58,652 bases of DNA from Lachnospiraceae bacterium (GTDB taxonomy: Bacteria > Bacillota > Clostridia > Lachnospirales > Lachnospiraceae), in the NCBI GenBank assembly GCA_009774615.1, contig VSOC01000015.1, positions 1-58,652 on the forward strand, in the 5' to 3' direction. The translations under genes and the position numbers were made by a program. The notes under the pieces are model-generated. The model worked only from the letters and a program-made list of their open reading frames with translations, had not been told where the DNA came from and did not search any database. Shown here in pieces: positions 32,958 to 42,125 of the stretch. The first letter of the stretch is position 1, and the number at the start of each line of letters is the position of its first letter.

Positions 32958-35900
32958 CTATTCTTCACTTAAAATTTCCTGTAAAAGCTCCATCAGCTTC
33001 GGAACATCGATCGGCTTGGCAATGTGCCCGTTCATCCCTGCATCCAGAGCCGCCTTTTTATCCTCGTCAAAGGCATTCGCAGTCATGGCAATAATCGGGA
33101 TATTGGCAAGCTTTGAATTATCCATAGCCCTAATCTGCTTTGTCGCTTCATAGCCGTTCATAATCGGCATCTGGATATCCATTAAAATCAAATCATACTG
33201 CCCCGGCTCTGCCGTCTTCATCTTCTCCACGGCAACCTCGCCGTCATCGGCCACATCCATCACAAATCCGGCTTCCTTAAGGATCTCCACGGCAATTTCC
33301 TGGTTCAGTTCATTGTCCTCCACCAGAAGAATCTTCTTGCCTTCAAAAGAAATCACATCTTCTAAAGAGGCCGCATTAACCCGCGTGGCAGCAAACGGCG
33401 ACTCTAAAACTTCCCTGAGTTCCGAGAGGAAAATCGGTTTGGAACAGAAGGCCGTAACCCCTGCCTTTCTCGCCTCCTCTTCGATATCCGACCAGTCATA
33501 GGCCGTTAAGATAATAATCGGCTTTTCCTCTCCGATAATTCCCCGGATACGGCGCACAACCTCAATACCGTTCATATCCGGCATCAGCCAGTCAATAATG
33601 TAGGCTGAATACTCGTCATCCTGCTCTTCGGCAAGCTTTGTGCGCAGCACGGCTTCCTTTCCCGAAGTCGTCCAGTCCGGCCGCATACCGATGGTGGAGA
33701 GCATCTTTGTAACGCTGGAACAGGTATTAAAATCATCATCGACAACCAGGGCTCTCAGCCCTTTGAGTTCAGGGATGACCTCCTGCCTTACCGGTCCGGA
33801 ACAGGTTTTTAAATGCAGGGCTACAGTGAAGGTAGAACCTTTTCCTTCTTCGCTGTCTACGGTTATGGTTCCGCCCATCATATCCACAATATTTTTCGTA
33901 ATTGCCATGCCAAGTCCCGTACCCTGGATTCCGCTGACCGTGCTCGTTCTCTCCCGCTCAAATGGTTCAAACACATGGGCCTGGAATTCTTTGCTCATCC
34001 CGATTCCGGTATCCTTCACCTGAAACTCATAGAAGGCAAAGCCCTCATGCACCGTGCCCTTTTGCAGAATACGGACACTGACAATACCGCCCGGCTTGGT
34101 AAACTTCATGGCATTGCTTAAAAGATTTAAAAGAACCTGGTTTAAGCGCAGTTTATCGCAGAGCACATGCTCATTAACCACATCCGCCGTATCGATAAAA
34201 AATTCCAGCTGCTTTGCCGAGATATCTGCCTGGACAATGGTTTTTAAGTCGTGCATCACCTCGGGAAGCGAAGTTTCCTTCTCTTCAATCTTTACCTTTC
34301 CGCTCTCAATACGGCTCATATCAAGAACATCGTTAATCAGGCTGAGAAGATGATTGCTTGATGTTGTAATCTTCGCCAGATAATCCTGTACCTGCTCCCG
34401 GTTATCCAGGTGCGTCACGGCAAGCGAAGTAAACCCGATTATCGCATTCATCGGTGTGCGGATGTCGTGGGACATATTGTTTAAGAATGTCGTCTTTGCC
34501 CGGTTTGCGTGCTGTGCTGCCGCCAAAGCATCCTGCAGGTCAATTTTCTGCCTTTCGAGCTGCTCGGCCATGCGCTTTTCATCATCGATATCCATAAACA
34601 TCCCTACAAAGCTTATCGGCGATCCGTCGTCCCTTCGGGAAAGCCGCCCTGCAGCATGGAACCAGCGCCAGCCTAAATGACGGGTGAGAAGACGATATTC
34701 GACATCGTAATTTTTTTCTCCGCTATAATCCATAACGGTATCCCAGTATTCTTTAAGAACCTGTTTTTTATCTTCTTCATGCAAAAGATCCGACCAGGAT
34801 TCCAGACGATTGGGAAAATCTTCTTTACCTGTATAGCCCAGCATCTCCCGAAAAGTTTCGCTCCAGGTACAGGAAACCATCTGGGCATGTTCATTAAACT
34901 CCATACTCCAGAAACCGGAACCCATAGCTGTCTGGATATTGTTCATTGCCTCCTGTTCCCGCTCGATCTGGGCGTAGGCTGCCCGGATTTTATTTCCATC
35001 CGCCTTTTCCTGGGCCAGAACCAAGCTTGTGTTCTTCCTGAACTGATAGACAAATACAGAAAATACCCCCAGCATGGCGATAATGGTAATGGCAATCTGA
35101 ATTATGCTGCGGCGCATCATTCCGACACTGATGGAACTAATCTGATCGCTGATAACATTATCCCGGATTAATATGGTCAGCATCCAGTCTGTTCCTTCCA
35201 CCGGTATGTAGCTGAGATCTTCTTTTACTCCCTGGTAGCGGAAAGAAATCTGTCCCCGCCTTCCCTCCTCAAAGTCTTTTTTTACCTGCGCAATCGAAAA
35301 TCCCTCGTCAATTTCTGCATCTGCCAGTGCTGAAAGAAGGTTATTCTCCGAGGTTAAATGCCCAAAACCGTCATTGGTAAGACTTTCGCCGTTTTTATAG
35401 AAAAGATTGCTGAAGGTTTCGTTATCACTGGTTTTCAGGATAAGAGAGCTCAGCATCTCATCAATATCAAGCTGGACAAAACACACCTTTATCGGCGTCC
35501 CCTGAAAAACAATATCCTCCACAGGCATTACCAGAATCACCTGTTTTCTTGCCCCGTAAAGGTTCGCCGTATGGATCGCCGGCCCGGTAAGATCTTCCGT
35601 AAGAAAGCTGTAGCGGCTAAGTCCTGAGGTCGTGCTGTGTTCGGTATACACAATCCCAGCTTCATCAACCAGGGCGAATTTATTCATGCGGTAAAGCCGT
35701 TTCATCTTTCCTAAGAAACGGCGAAGCGACTGCTGGGATTCCAGATTGGACTCTTCCATAATATCCAGTGCATTTTCCATAAACAGGAAATGATTCTTCA
35801 GCTCTTCTGCCACAACCTGCGCCCGCCGCCCAGCCAATTCATCCAGATAAAACTCACTGACCCGGCTAACCGCCTGCCTGGTGCCCTTTCCTGCACTGTT

Positions 35901-36020
35901 CATCACCCAGACGGTGGTTAGAAGAAGAATTACGGCAATAATTATACCGCCTCCCACCGCAAAAGCCACGGTCTGCTTCCTCTGTTCCCTGTTTATATTC
36001 CTGTGCTGCGTTTGTTCCAT
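32958..36020 (-). CDS. Hybrid sensor histidine kinase with two receiver domains
   Basis: The start at 36020 (AGGAAAG upstream) gives 1020 residues. There is an N-terminal membrane helix (VAFAVGGGIIIAVILLLTT), an extracellular Cache-like sensor of about 260 residues, a second helix (IQIAITIIAMLGVFSVFVY), a PAS domain (SGFWSMEFNEHAQ, WRWFHAAG), HisKA with His518 in NNMSHDIRTPMN, HATPase (LNLLSNAMKFT) and two receivers with VVDDD and VEDNELN acidic patches and IIDWLMPD and ILMDIQMP phospho-sites. No HPt or DNA-binding output is attached, so partners must be elsewhere. It follows a sugar-type binding lipoprotein gene by 38 bp, suggesting the pair is a ligand-sensing unit. Confidence 0.93.
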   Translation of the reverse strand: MEQTQHRNINREQRKQTVAFAVGGGIIIAVILLLTTVWVMNSAGKGTRQAVSRVSEFYLDELAGRRAQVVAEELKNHFLFMENALDIMEESNLESQQSLRRFLGKMKRLYRMNKFALVDEAGIVYTEHSTTSGLSRYSFLTEDLTGPAIHTANLYGARKQVILVMPVEDIVFQGTPIKVCFVQLDIDEMLSSLILKTSDNETFSNLFYKNGESLTNDGFGHLTSENNLLSALADAEIDEGFSIAQVKKDFEEGRRGQISFRYQGVKEDLSYIPVEGTDWMLTILIRDNVISDQISSISVGMMRRSIIQIAITIIAMLGVFSVFVYQFRKNTSLVLAQEKADGNKIRAAYAQIEREQEAMNNIQTAMGSGFWSMEFNEHAQMVSCTWSETFREMLGYTGKEDFPNRLESWSDLLHEEDKKQVLKEYWDTVMDYSGEKNYDVEYRLLTRHLGWRWFHAAGRLSRRDDGSPISFVGMFMDIDDEKRMAEQLERQKIDLQDALAAAQHANRAKTTFLNNMSHDIRTPMNAIIGFTSLAVTHLDNREQVQDYLAKITTSSNHLLSLINDVLDMSRIESGKVKIEEKETSLPEVMHDLKTIVQADISAKQLEFFIDTADVVNEHVLCDKLRLNQVLLNLLSNAMKFTKPGGIVSVRILQKGTVHEGFAFYEFQVKDTGIGMSKEFQAHVFEPFERERTSTVSGIQGTGLGMAITKNIVDMMGGTITVDSEEGKGSTFTVALHLKTCSGPVRQEVIPELKGLRALVVDDDFNTCSSVTKMLSTIGMRPDWTTSGKEAVLRTKLAEEQDDEYSAYIIDWLMPDMNGIEVVRRIRGIIGEEKPIIILTAYDWSDIEEEARKAGVTAFCSKPIFLSELREVLESPFAATRVNAASLEDVISFEGKKILLVEDNELNQEIAVEILKEAGFVMDVADDGEVAVEKMKTAEPGQYDLILMDIQMPIMNGYEATKQIRAMDNSKLANIPIIAMTANAFDEDKKAALDAGMNGHIAKPIDVPKLMELLQEILSEE

Positions 36021-36057
36021 GTTCTTTCCTGCCATTCTAAACGATTCTACATTAAAT

Positions 36058-37221
36058 TTAATCAATGATTTCTCCATATAAAACCCGAAGCATTTCTGTG
36101 GCATCCTTCTGGTAAATAATCGTTGTTATCTCCTCCGTTTTTTCCGGATAATCTTCTCCCGGAAGAAGACCGTCGGCAATCTTAACCGCTACCTGTATGG
36201 TATCAAAACCAATCGAATAACAGTCCTGCACCCCAAGAGCGTAGATCACCCCGTCCTTAAGATAGTGAAGTGCCTCCTGATCGTGATCCATCCCCACAAT
36301 AACAATTTCTTCCTGTCTTCCGGCTTCAATAACCGCCCGGGCCGCACCGACCGGATTGCTCATATTGCAGCAGATAATTCCCGCAATCTCTTTATGCTTC
36401 TTTAAAAATTCCCGGGTCATCTGATAAGCATTTTCCACGTTGTCATCATCGTAGGCAATTTCTGCAATTTCCATCTCCGGATAGCGGGCGACAACCTCCT
36501 GTGCGCCAACCGCTCTCTCCTCATGACAGGGTGCTCCCTTCGTCCCCACAAGGAGAACCACCTTTCCGCAATAGCCTATCCTCTCGCAGAGAGCCTCGGT
36601 GAGCGCAGCGCCGTCTTCCTTATTATGTGTATTTCCCACATAGGCAATGCGGCGGCAGCCGTCTTCTTTTGACGCATCGGAACTGGAAAAGGTCATAACC
36701 CTGTGCCCGTCGCTGATAAGCTGATTAATCGCCGGCGCAACCTGTCCAATATCGGCCACATCCACGCCAAGCACATCAAATCCGCGCAGGGAAGCCTCAA
36801 AAAGGCGCAGAATCTGATCCTGGGCAGATACCGCGTCCGGGGCAAGATACTCATAGTTAATCACTATTCCCCGCTCTTCAAACTGTTTGGCGGCCTCCTC
36901 CATGCCCAGTCCCACCGCATCCCACCAGGGATGAACCACCTTATAAGTAAAATAAAAATGGTATTCCTTTTTTAAGGGCTGATACGGACTCAGGGTACGA
37001 TCAAAATGAACCGCCGTCTGCAGATCATCGTTTTCTCTTTCTGTTTCCTGGGCAGACGGCCCTTCAGCCAGAGCAGGCATTGTTTCATCAATCATTTTCT
37101 TACTGCACCCGTCCACCCCCAGACAACCGATACAAAGTACTGCTGCCGTAGCAAATCTGCACAGCTTACCCCGTAAATGCTGTATTTCCCCGCAATATTT
37201 TGCTTTGCTTTTCTCTGTCAT
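36058..37221 (-). CDS. Sugar-type periplasmic-binding protein (sensor partner)
   Basis: A 387-residue exported protein. A hydrophobic signal (FATAAVLCIGCLGVDG then Cys) is lipoprotein-like although the lipobox is not canonical. The mature part is a type-I binding fold (Peripla_BP_4): YHFYFTYKVVHPWWDAVGLG, DVLGVDVADIGQVAPAIN, GTKGAPCHEERAVGAQEV, IICCNMSNPVGAARA, VIVGMDHDQEAL. No ABC permease or ATPase genes are adjacent; a hybrid kinase is. This arrangement resembles known sensor pairs in which a binding protein presents the ligand to a kinase, rather than transport. Confidence 0.85.
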   Translation of the reverse strand: MTEKSKAKYCGEIQHLRGKLCRFATAAVLCIGCLGVDGCSKKMIDETMPALAEGPSAQETERENDDLQTAVHFDRTLSPYQPLKKEYHFYFTYKVVHPWWDAVGLGMEEAAKQFEERGIVINYEYLAPDAVSAQDQILRLFEASLRGFDVLGVDVADIGQVAPAINQLISDGHRVMTFSSSDASKEDGCRRIAYVGNTHNKEDGAALTEALCERIGYCGKVVLLVGTKGAPCHEERAVGAQEVVARYPEMEIAEIAYDDDNVENAYQMTREFLKKHKEIAGIICCNMSNPVGAARAVIEAGRQEEIVIVGMDHDQEALHYLKDGVIYALGVQDCYSIGFDTIQVAVKIADGLLPGEDYPEKTEEITTIIYQKDATEMLRVLYGEIID

Positions 37222-37289
37222 CTGTTGTCCCCCTTGTGTTCTGTCCTGCTTTTCTTCCTGCCTTCATCCTGCGGGCAAAAAGAACCGTT

Positions 37290-38300
37290 CTATGATTTCC
37301 AAACCAAGTCGGAAGCCTCTCTCCTTTTATCCCGCAGCATCAGTTCATTCACTGCCTCACGGGCATTCTTTCCGTCAAAAAGCACGGCGTTCACCTGCTG
37401 AATAATGGGCATGGACTGTTCGTACTTTTCCGCCAGAGCCTTTGCCGCCTTTGCCGAATAGACGCCTTCAACCACCATGTGCACCTCGTCCATGGCTTCC
37501 TGCATACTCTTTCCCTGACCGATTAAGATTCCTGCCCGGCGGTTCCGGCTGTGCATACTGGCACAGGTAACGATTAAATCGCCGATTCCGGTCAGTCCGC
37601 TGAAGGTCTGTATACTTCCTCCCATCGCCGTCCCCAGACGTGCAATTTCTGCAATTCCCCGGGTAATCAGGGCTGCCTTTGCATTATCCCCGTAGCCCAG
37701 ACCGTCCGCAATCCCCGCAGCTAGGGCAATCACGTTTTTCAGTGCGCTTCCCAGTTCAATCCCCAGCACATCCGGGCTGGTATAGACCCGAAAAACCTCA
37801 TTCATAAACAAATCCTGAATCCGCTCTGCCGTTTTTCTTGTCGTCGCCCCGGCCACGCAGGTTGTGGGAAGACCGCGGCTGACCTCCTCCGCATGACTTG
37901 GTCCGGAAAGAACAGCCACATCCGCCGCAGGAAGTTCATCCTCAATCACCTGGGACAGCGTCTTTAAGGTTGATTCTTCAATTCCTTTAGCCACATTGAC
38001 AACGATCTGCCCTTTTTGGCACCATGGACGCATCCTGGCTGCTGTCCGGCGCACAAACACCGAGGGAACCGCCATCACCAGAAGCTCCTTCTCCCTCATG
38101 GCTTCCTCCAGATCCCCGGTAATCCCCATGGACTTCGGAAGTTTTATCCCCGGAAGGTTTGGATGAACCCGGCTGACCGACAAGGCTTCCACCTCGTCCT
38201 TAAGCGCCGACCAGAGCGTCACCCTGTGCCCGTTTGCATCTAAAAGCATCCCCAGGGCCGTCCCCCAGGTTCCTGAACCAATAATCCCGATATCTGCCAT
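37290..38300 (-). CDS. gpsA: Glycerol-3-phosphate dehydrogenase [NAD(P)+]
   Basis: The start at 38300 follows GGAGG and gives 336 residues. The NAD-binding motif IGIIGSGTWGTALGMLL is at the N-terminus, the catalytic Lys lies in GSALKNVIALAAG, and LTGIGDLIVTCASMHSRNR is the C-terminal substrate motif. It reduces dihydroxyacetone phosphate to sn-glycerol-3-phosphate for phospholipid synthesis, feeding PlsY encoded upstream in the same run. Confidence 0.97.
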   Translation of the reverse strand: MADIGIIGSGTWGTALGMLLDANGHRVTLWSALKDEVEALSVSRVHPNLPGIKLPKSMGITGDLEEAMREKELLVMAVPSVFVRRTAARMRPWCQKGQIVVNVAKGIEESTLKTLSQVIEDELPAADVAVLSGPSHAEEVSRGLPTTCVAGATTRKTAERIQDLFMNEVFRVYTSPDVLGIELGSALKNVIALAAGIADGLGYGDNAKAALITRGIAEIARLGTAMGGSIQTFSGLTGIGDLIVTCASMHSRNRRAGILIGQGKSMQEAMDEVHMVVEGVYSAKAAKALAEKYEQSMPIIQQVNAVLFDGKNAREAVNELMLRDKRREASDLVWKS

Positions 38301-38364
38301 ACGCTCCTCCATTCATGCTTTTCTCTGTTCTGTACATGTTTCACCGGGCACAAGCCGGTAGAAT

Positions 38365-39015
38365 CTATACCTTTTTATTCCCCCATAATTTATTTTCATT
38401 CCCTGCCAGAAGTCTTTTAATATTTGCCCTGTGCCGCCAGATCGCCATCGCCGACACGGCACCGGCCACGCCCCAGAATTCCACTACCCTTGCAAAAGGT
38501 GTAAGCCCGTACATGCCTTTCCAGGAAAAGATAAGATTGACGGCAAAAAAAGCAGCCGCTACAAGGATCGAACCCAGGGAAACATAGCGGGTAAGCGCCA
38601 CGGAGCCCACAAAAATCACCAGGCAGATCAGGGTGAGCCGCCAGTCTAAGCTCGCCAGCACCCCTGCCGTGGCTGCTATGCCCTTTCCTCCCTTAAAGTT
38701 CATATAAAAAGGAAAATTATGTCCTAAAATCACGCCAAAGCCCAGGTAGAGCACAAGAAGATAAGCTTCCCCGGTAAGTTCCGGCCGCCCTAAACAAAAC
38801 GCCCTGACCAGAAGACAGGGAATCAGCGCCTTAAACGCATCGCCGATAAACACAATCAGCCCCGCCTTCTTTCCCAGAACCCGCAGGGCATTCGTCGTTC
38901 CCGAATTCCCGCTTCCGTACTGGCGGATATCAATGCCGTGAATCTTCCCGTAAATATAGCCTGTCTGCAGCAAACCACATACATAACCAAGAATCAGACA
39001 AATTCCTCGTTCCAT
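38365..39015 (-). CDS. plsY: Acyl-phosphate:glycerol-3-phosphate acyltransferase PlsY
   Basis: A 216-residue membrane enzyme with about five helices. Its three motifs are visible: GSGNSGTTNALRVLGKKAG, GHNFPFYMNFKGGKGIAAT and a C-terminal GLTPFARVVEFWG. It transfers an acyl group from acyl-phosphate to glycerol-3-phosphate, the first acylation in phospholipid synthesis. It lies 2 bp after der and 64 bp before gpsA, a common Firmicutes cluster. The protein is slightly longer than average because of a tail ending in NENKLWGNKKV. Confidence 0.96.
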   Translation of the reverse strand: MERGICLILGYVCGLLQTGYIYGKIHGIDIRQYGSGNSGTTNALRVLGKKAGLIVFIGDAFKALIPCLLVRAFCLGRPELTGEAYLLVLYLGFGVILGHNFPFYMNFKGGKGIAATAGVLASLDWRLTLICLVIFVGSVALTRYVSLGSILVAAAFFAVNLIFSWKGMYGLTPFARVVEFWGVAGAVSAMAIWRHRANIKRLLAGNENKLWGNKKV

Positions 39016-39017
39016 AC

Positions 39018-40346
39018 CTACTGCCCCTTTTCCTTTCTCTCGCGGATAATCATCCGTAGCGCCGTTCCCCGGAAGCCAAAGGCATTCCGGATTTGATTTT
39101 CCAGATACCGGGTATAGGAAAAATGCATTAATTCCTTATCATTGACAAAAATCACAAAGGTCGGCGGCTTAATCGCGGCCTGGGTAATATAAAAGAGCTT
39201 CAGCCGTTTCCCCTTATCCGATGGCGGCTGCTGAAGGGCCACCGCTTCCATCATAATCTCATTGAGAACACCCGTGGAAACCCGAAGGCTCTGGTTCTCC
39301 CGCACCATATCAATCGTATCAAACAGCTTTCCCAGCCGCTGTCCGGTTGCCGCAGAGATGAACAGATACTCCGCATAGGGCATAAAGGATAAGACCTCTT
39401 TCAGCTTTCGGGTGTATTCATAGATGGTCTTGTCATTCTTTTCGATGGCATCCCATTTATTCACCGCAACGATAATTCCCTTTCCCCGCTCATGGGCGAT
39501 TCCGGCAATTTTCGCATCCTGTTCCGTAACCCCCTCTTTGGCATCAATCACCACAACCACCACGTCGGCCCGCTCCACCGCCGTAACCGTCCGAATAATG
39601 CTGTAGCGCTCCAAATCTTCCTTGACCTTGCTCTTTCGGCGAAGCCCCGCTGTATCGATAAAGACATACTCCGTACCGTTATGCACGATTTCCGTATCCA
39701 CGGCATCCCGGGTCGTCCCCGCAATATCCGAAACAATCACCCGGTTTTCCCCTAAAAGCTTGTTGATAATCGAAGACTTTCCCACATTGGGCTTTCCGAC
39801 AATCGCTATGCGCGGGCGCTCGTCTTCCTCCTCGTCTTCATCCGCCGGGGCAAAATGCCGGATCACCTCATCTAAAAGGTCGCCGATCCCCAGGCGGGAG
39901 GCGGCAGAAACCGGCATGGGATCACCGATGCCCAGATTGTAAAATTCATAGACGTCATTGCCGAATTTCTGCTGGCTGTCCACCTTATTCACGGCAAGCA
40001 CCACCGGTTTTCTGGACTTGCGCAGCATATCCGCCACTTTCTGATCGGCATCAACCATGCCCTGACGGACATCCACGATAAAGATAATCACATCTGCTGT
40101 CTGTATGGCGATCTCTGCCTGTTCCCGCATCTGGGAAAGGATGATATCGCGGCTGTCCGGCTCGATACCGCCGGTATCAATTAAGGTAAAACTCCGGTTC
40201 AGCCATGTACAGTCGGCATAAATCCTGTCCCTGGTAACGCCCGGGGTATCTTTAACGATAGAAACCGCAGAACCGGCCAATACATTGAACAGGGTGGATT
40301 TCCCTACGTTTGGCCTTCCCACAATAGCTACTACTGGTTTGCTCAT
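39018..40346 (-). CDS. der: Ribosome biogenesis GTPase Der (EngA)
   Basis: A 442-residue protein with two tandem G domains (GRPNVGKST at about 9-17 and GKPNVGKSS at about 183-191), each with DTxG and NKxD motifs (DTGGIEPD, NKVDS; DTAGLRRKS, NKWDA), and a C-terminal KH-like domain ending in GTALRMIIRERKEKG. Der acts in 50S subunit maturation and is essential. It is first of der-plsY-gpsA. Confidence 0.98.
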   Translation of the reverse strand: MSKPVVAIVGRPNVGKSTLFNVLAGSAVSIVKDTPGVTRDRIYADCTWLNRSFTLIDTGGIEPDSRDIILSQMREQAEIAIQTADVIIFIVDVRQGMVDADQKVADMLRKSRKPVVLAVNKVDSQQKFGNDVYEFYNLGIGDPMPVSAASRLGIGDLLDEVIRHFAPADEDEEEDERPRIAIVGKPNVGKSSIINKLLGENRVIVSDIAGTTRDAVDTEIVHNGTEYVFIDTAGLRRKSKVKEDLERYSIIRTVTAVERADVVVVVIDAKEGVTEQDAKIAGIAHERGKGIIVAVNKWDAIEKNDKTIYEYTRKLKEVLSFMPYAEYLFISAATGQRLGKLFDTIDMVRENQSLRVSTGVLNEIMMEAVALQQPPSDKGKRLKLFYITQAAIKPPTFVIFVNDKELMHFSYTRYLENQIRNAFGFRGTALRMIIRERKEKGQ

Positions 40347-40370
40347 GGTTTATTCTCCTTAAATCCTGTA

Positions 40371-40430
40371 AAATCATGTCGTATAAAATGATGTCGTATA
40401 AAACTTTGCCTTTTAAAATGATGCCGCACA
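40371..40430. repeat. Iterated 15-bp repeats upstream of der
   Basis: AAATCATGTCGTATA (40371-40385) is followed directly by AAATGATGTCGTATA (40386-40400). A degenerate copy AAATGATGCCGCACA lies two periods further on (40416-40430). The 106-bp der leader otherwise shows nothing clear; the repeats may be a binding site or slippage product. Confidence 0.6.
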
Positions 40431-40452
40431 CCATGATTTTTTCGTTATCATA

Positions 40453-41823
40453 CTACGGTGCAGTCCTCGGTTCATAGCCGGAAAACGGCATGGATTCTTT
40501 CCTCGCAGGCCGTCCAAGCACGGCATCAACCAAATCTTGTCCGCTTGATTTTACAATATGAATCGGAACTTGTAAAGCCCTTTCCAGATCCGCTTTTGTC
40601 CAGTCATCCAGGAAAACTTCCTCGCCGCTGCGGAAAACTGCAGAGGAGAGCAAAAGCCGGCTTCCCAAAGGCTTTCCCTGAAGCTGGGCGGCCAGATCCT
40701 GCCCGGTAAGCAGTCCGGTAACGGTGATTTTCTCGCCGAAAAAGGTATTGACCACCGGATAAAGATAAACTTCCCTTCCCGGAAACCGGCGGGTAATCTG
40801 CTGTAAGCACTGCCGGATATGATCTGCGGCAAGAAGCCCGGTCGCTAGGGAAAGGGTTTCCTTCTTTCCGTCGTCGGTCTGGCCTTCAAGTGCCTCGGCT
40901 GCCTCGTCCATAAGAAGCCTTAACATCCCCACACCGTTTTCCAGCTGCAGGAATCCGTCATAGCGTTCGGCTTCTGGAAGATCCCGCCCGGCTAAAAGAT
41001 AAAACTCATCACTGGCATGGATAAAATGTATCCCGTGCTTTTTAACTATTTTCTTCTGCCAGCGTTCAATGAAATCAATCGCCTGTTCTGCGTCCTCTTT
41101 TGCAAATGGCTCCAGCGGATAAAGTCCTTCTCTGTATTGTGTCAGCCCCACCGGAACCACAGAAACACTCTCCATCACCGGAATATAGTTTACCAGATCG
41201 CCAATCGTGCGCTCCAACTCTTCCCCGTCATTGATGCCCTTGCAGAGTACAATCTGCCCGTTCATCGGTGTTCCCGCAGCAAAAAGCCGATCCATCATCC
41301 CCAGCGCCTTTCCCGCAAAACGGTTATTCAGCATCTTACAGCGAAGTTCAGGGTTCGTGGTATGGACGGAAATATTAATCGGCGAAAGATGAAATTTAAT
41401 TATCCGGTCAACATCCTTTTCTTTCATATTCGTCAGCGTAATATAGTTTCCCTGGAGAAAGGAAAGACGGGAATCATCGTCCTTAAAATACAGGGTTTCT
41501 CTCATCCCCGGCGGCATCTGGTCGATAAAGCAGAAGATGCACCGGTTGCAGCAGGACTTATATTCACTCATCAGGCTGTTTTCAAAGGTAATCCCCAGAT
41601 CCTCATATTCATTTTCAATATCCAGCTCCCACTCTTCTCCGTCAGCCTTCTGCACGACCATCAATAAAGACGGGCTGTCCACATAGTATTCATAGTCAAA
41701 AACATCTTCGATTTCATTACCGTTAATGGATAATACCCTATCCCCCGGTTCCAGTTCCAGTTCCTCTCCAATGGAACCCGGGGCCACACCTGCAATCTTA
41801 TGTCCCTGTGCTTTTCTTTTCAT
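40453..41823 (-). CDS. DUF512 family radical-SAM-like iron-sulfur protein
   Basis: A 456-residue protein starting with a PDZ-like domain (IAGVAPGSIGEELELEPGDR, 12-31) followed by a Cys cluster CCNRCIFCFIDQ like the radical-SAM CxxxCxxC signature, and a C-terminal DUF512 domain. The combination PDZ + radical SAM + DUF512 is a conserved Clostridia family often next to der, as here. Its substrate is unknown. Confidence 0.9.
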   Translation of the reverse strand: MKRKAQGHKIAGVAPGSIGEELELEPGDRVLSINGNEIEDVFDYEYYVDSPSLLMVVQKADGEEWELDIENEYEDLGITFENSLMSEYKSCCNRCIFCFIDQMPPGMRETLYFKDDDSRLSFLQGNYITLTNMKEKDVDRIIKFHLSPINISVHTTNPELRCKMLNNRFAGKALGMMDRLFAAGTPMNGQIVLCKGINDGEELERTIGDLVNYIPVMESVSVVPVGLTQYREGLYPLEPFAKEDAEQAIDFIERWQKKIVKKHGIHFIHASDEFYLLAGRDLPEAERYDGFLQLENGVGMLRLLMDEAAEALEGQTDDGKKETLSLATGLLAADHIRQCLQQITRRFPGREVYLYPVVNTFFGEKITVTGLLTGQDLAAQLQGKPLGSRLLLSSAVFRSGEEVFLDDWTKADLERALQVPIHIVKSSGQDLVDAVLGRPARKESMPFSGYEPRTAP

Positions 41824-42125
41824 TCTGCGTGCTCCTGTTTGATGATTAACGGTTTTTCTGCAATCCGTTACTTCTTTTTTTATATTTATCCATGATTTTC
41901 CATAAAGTTTGTTCTGTCTTTTATCATAGCAAGATTATTTCCTTTTGTAAAGCCGCTCTCATCCTTCTTTTTATGTTCTTTTCTTCTTTTTAAGTATTCT
42001 GTATACTTTATGTATCGGAAAAAAAGCACTAAAATGTCCGAAATCTATTGACGATCGTTGGAAAAAAATGATATAAACAAAGTAGAAATACCAACTGTAC
42101 ATCCAAGAAATGGAGGACATGCCTC
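41824..42125. other. Divergent intergenic region between the DUF512 gene and prs
   Basis: About 300 bp, AT-rich, between divergently transcribed genes. The prs promoter lies at 42048-42077. The left half (41824-42000) is pyrimidine-rich on the plus strand with no clear -35/-10 for the minus-strand gene. No coding frame or RNA structure was recognised. Confidence 0.5.
42048..42077 (+). promoter_or_regulatory. prs promoter
   Basis: TTGACG (42048-42053) and TATAAA (42072-42077) with an 18-bp spacer. The leader of about 40 nt ends in GGAGG before the start at 42126. Confidence 0.65.

Noticed and set aside
41017..41667. 216-codon plus-strand open frame
   Set aside because: Fully antisense to the conserved DUF512 gene, with no recognisable domain.
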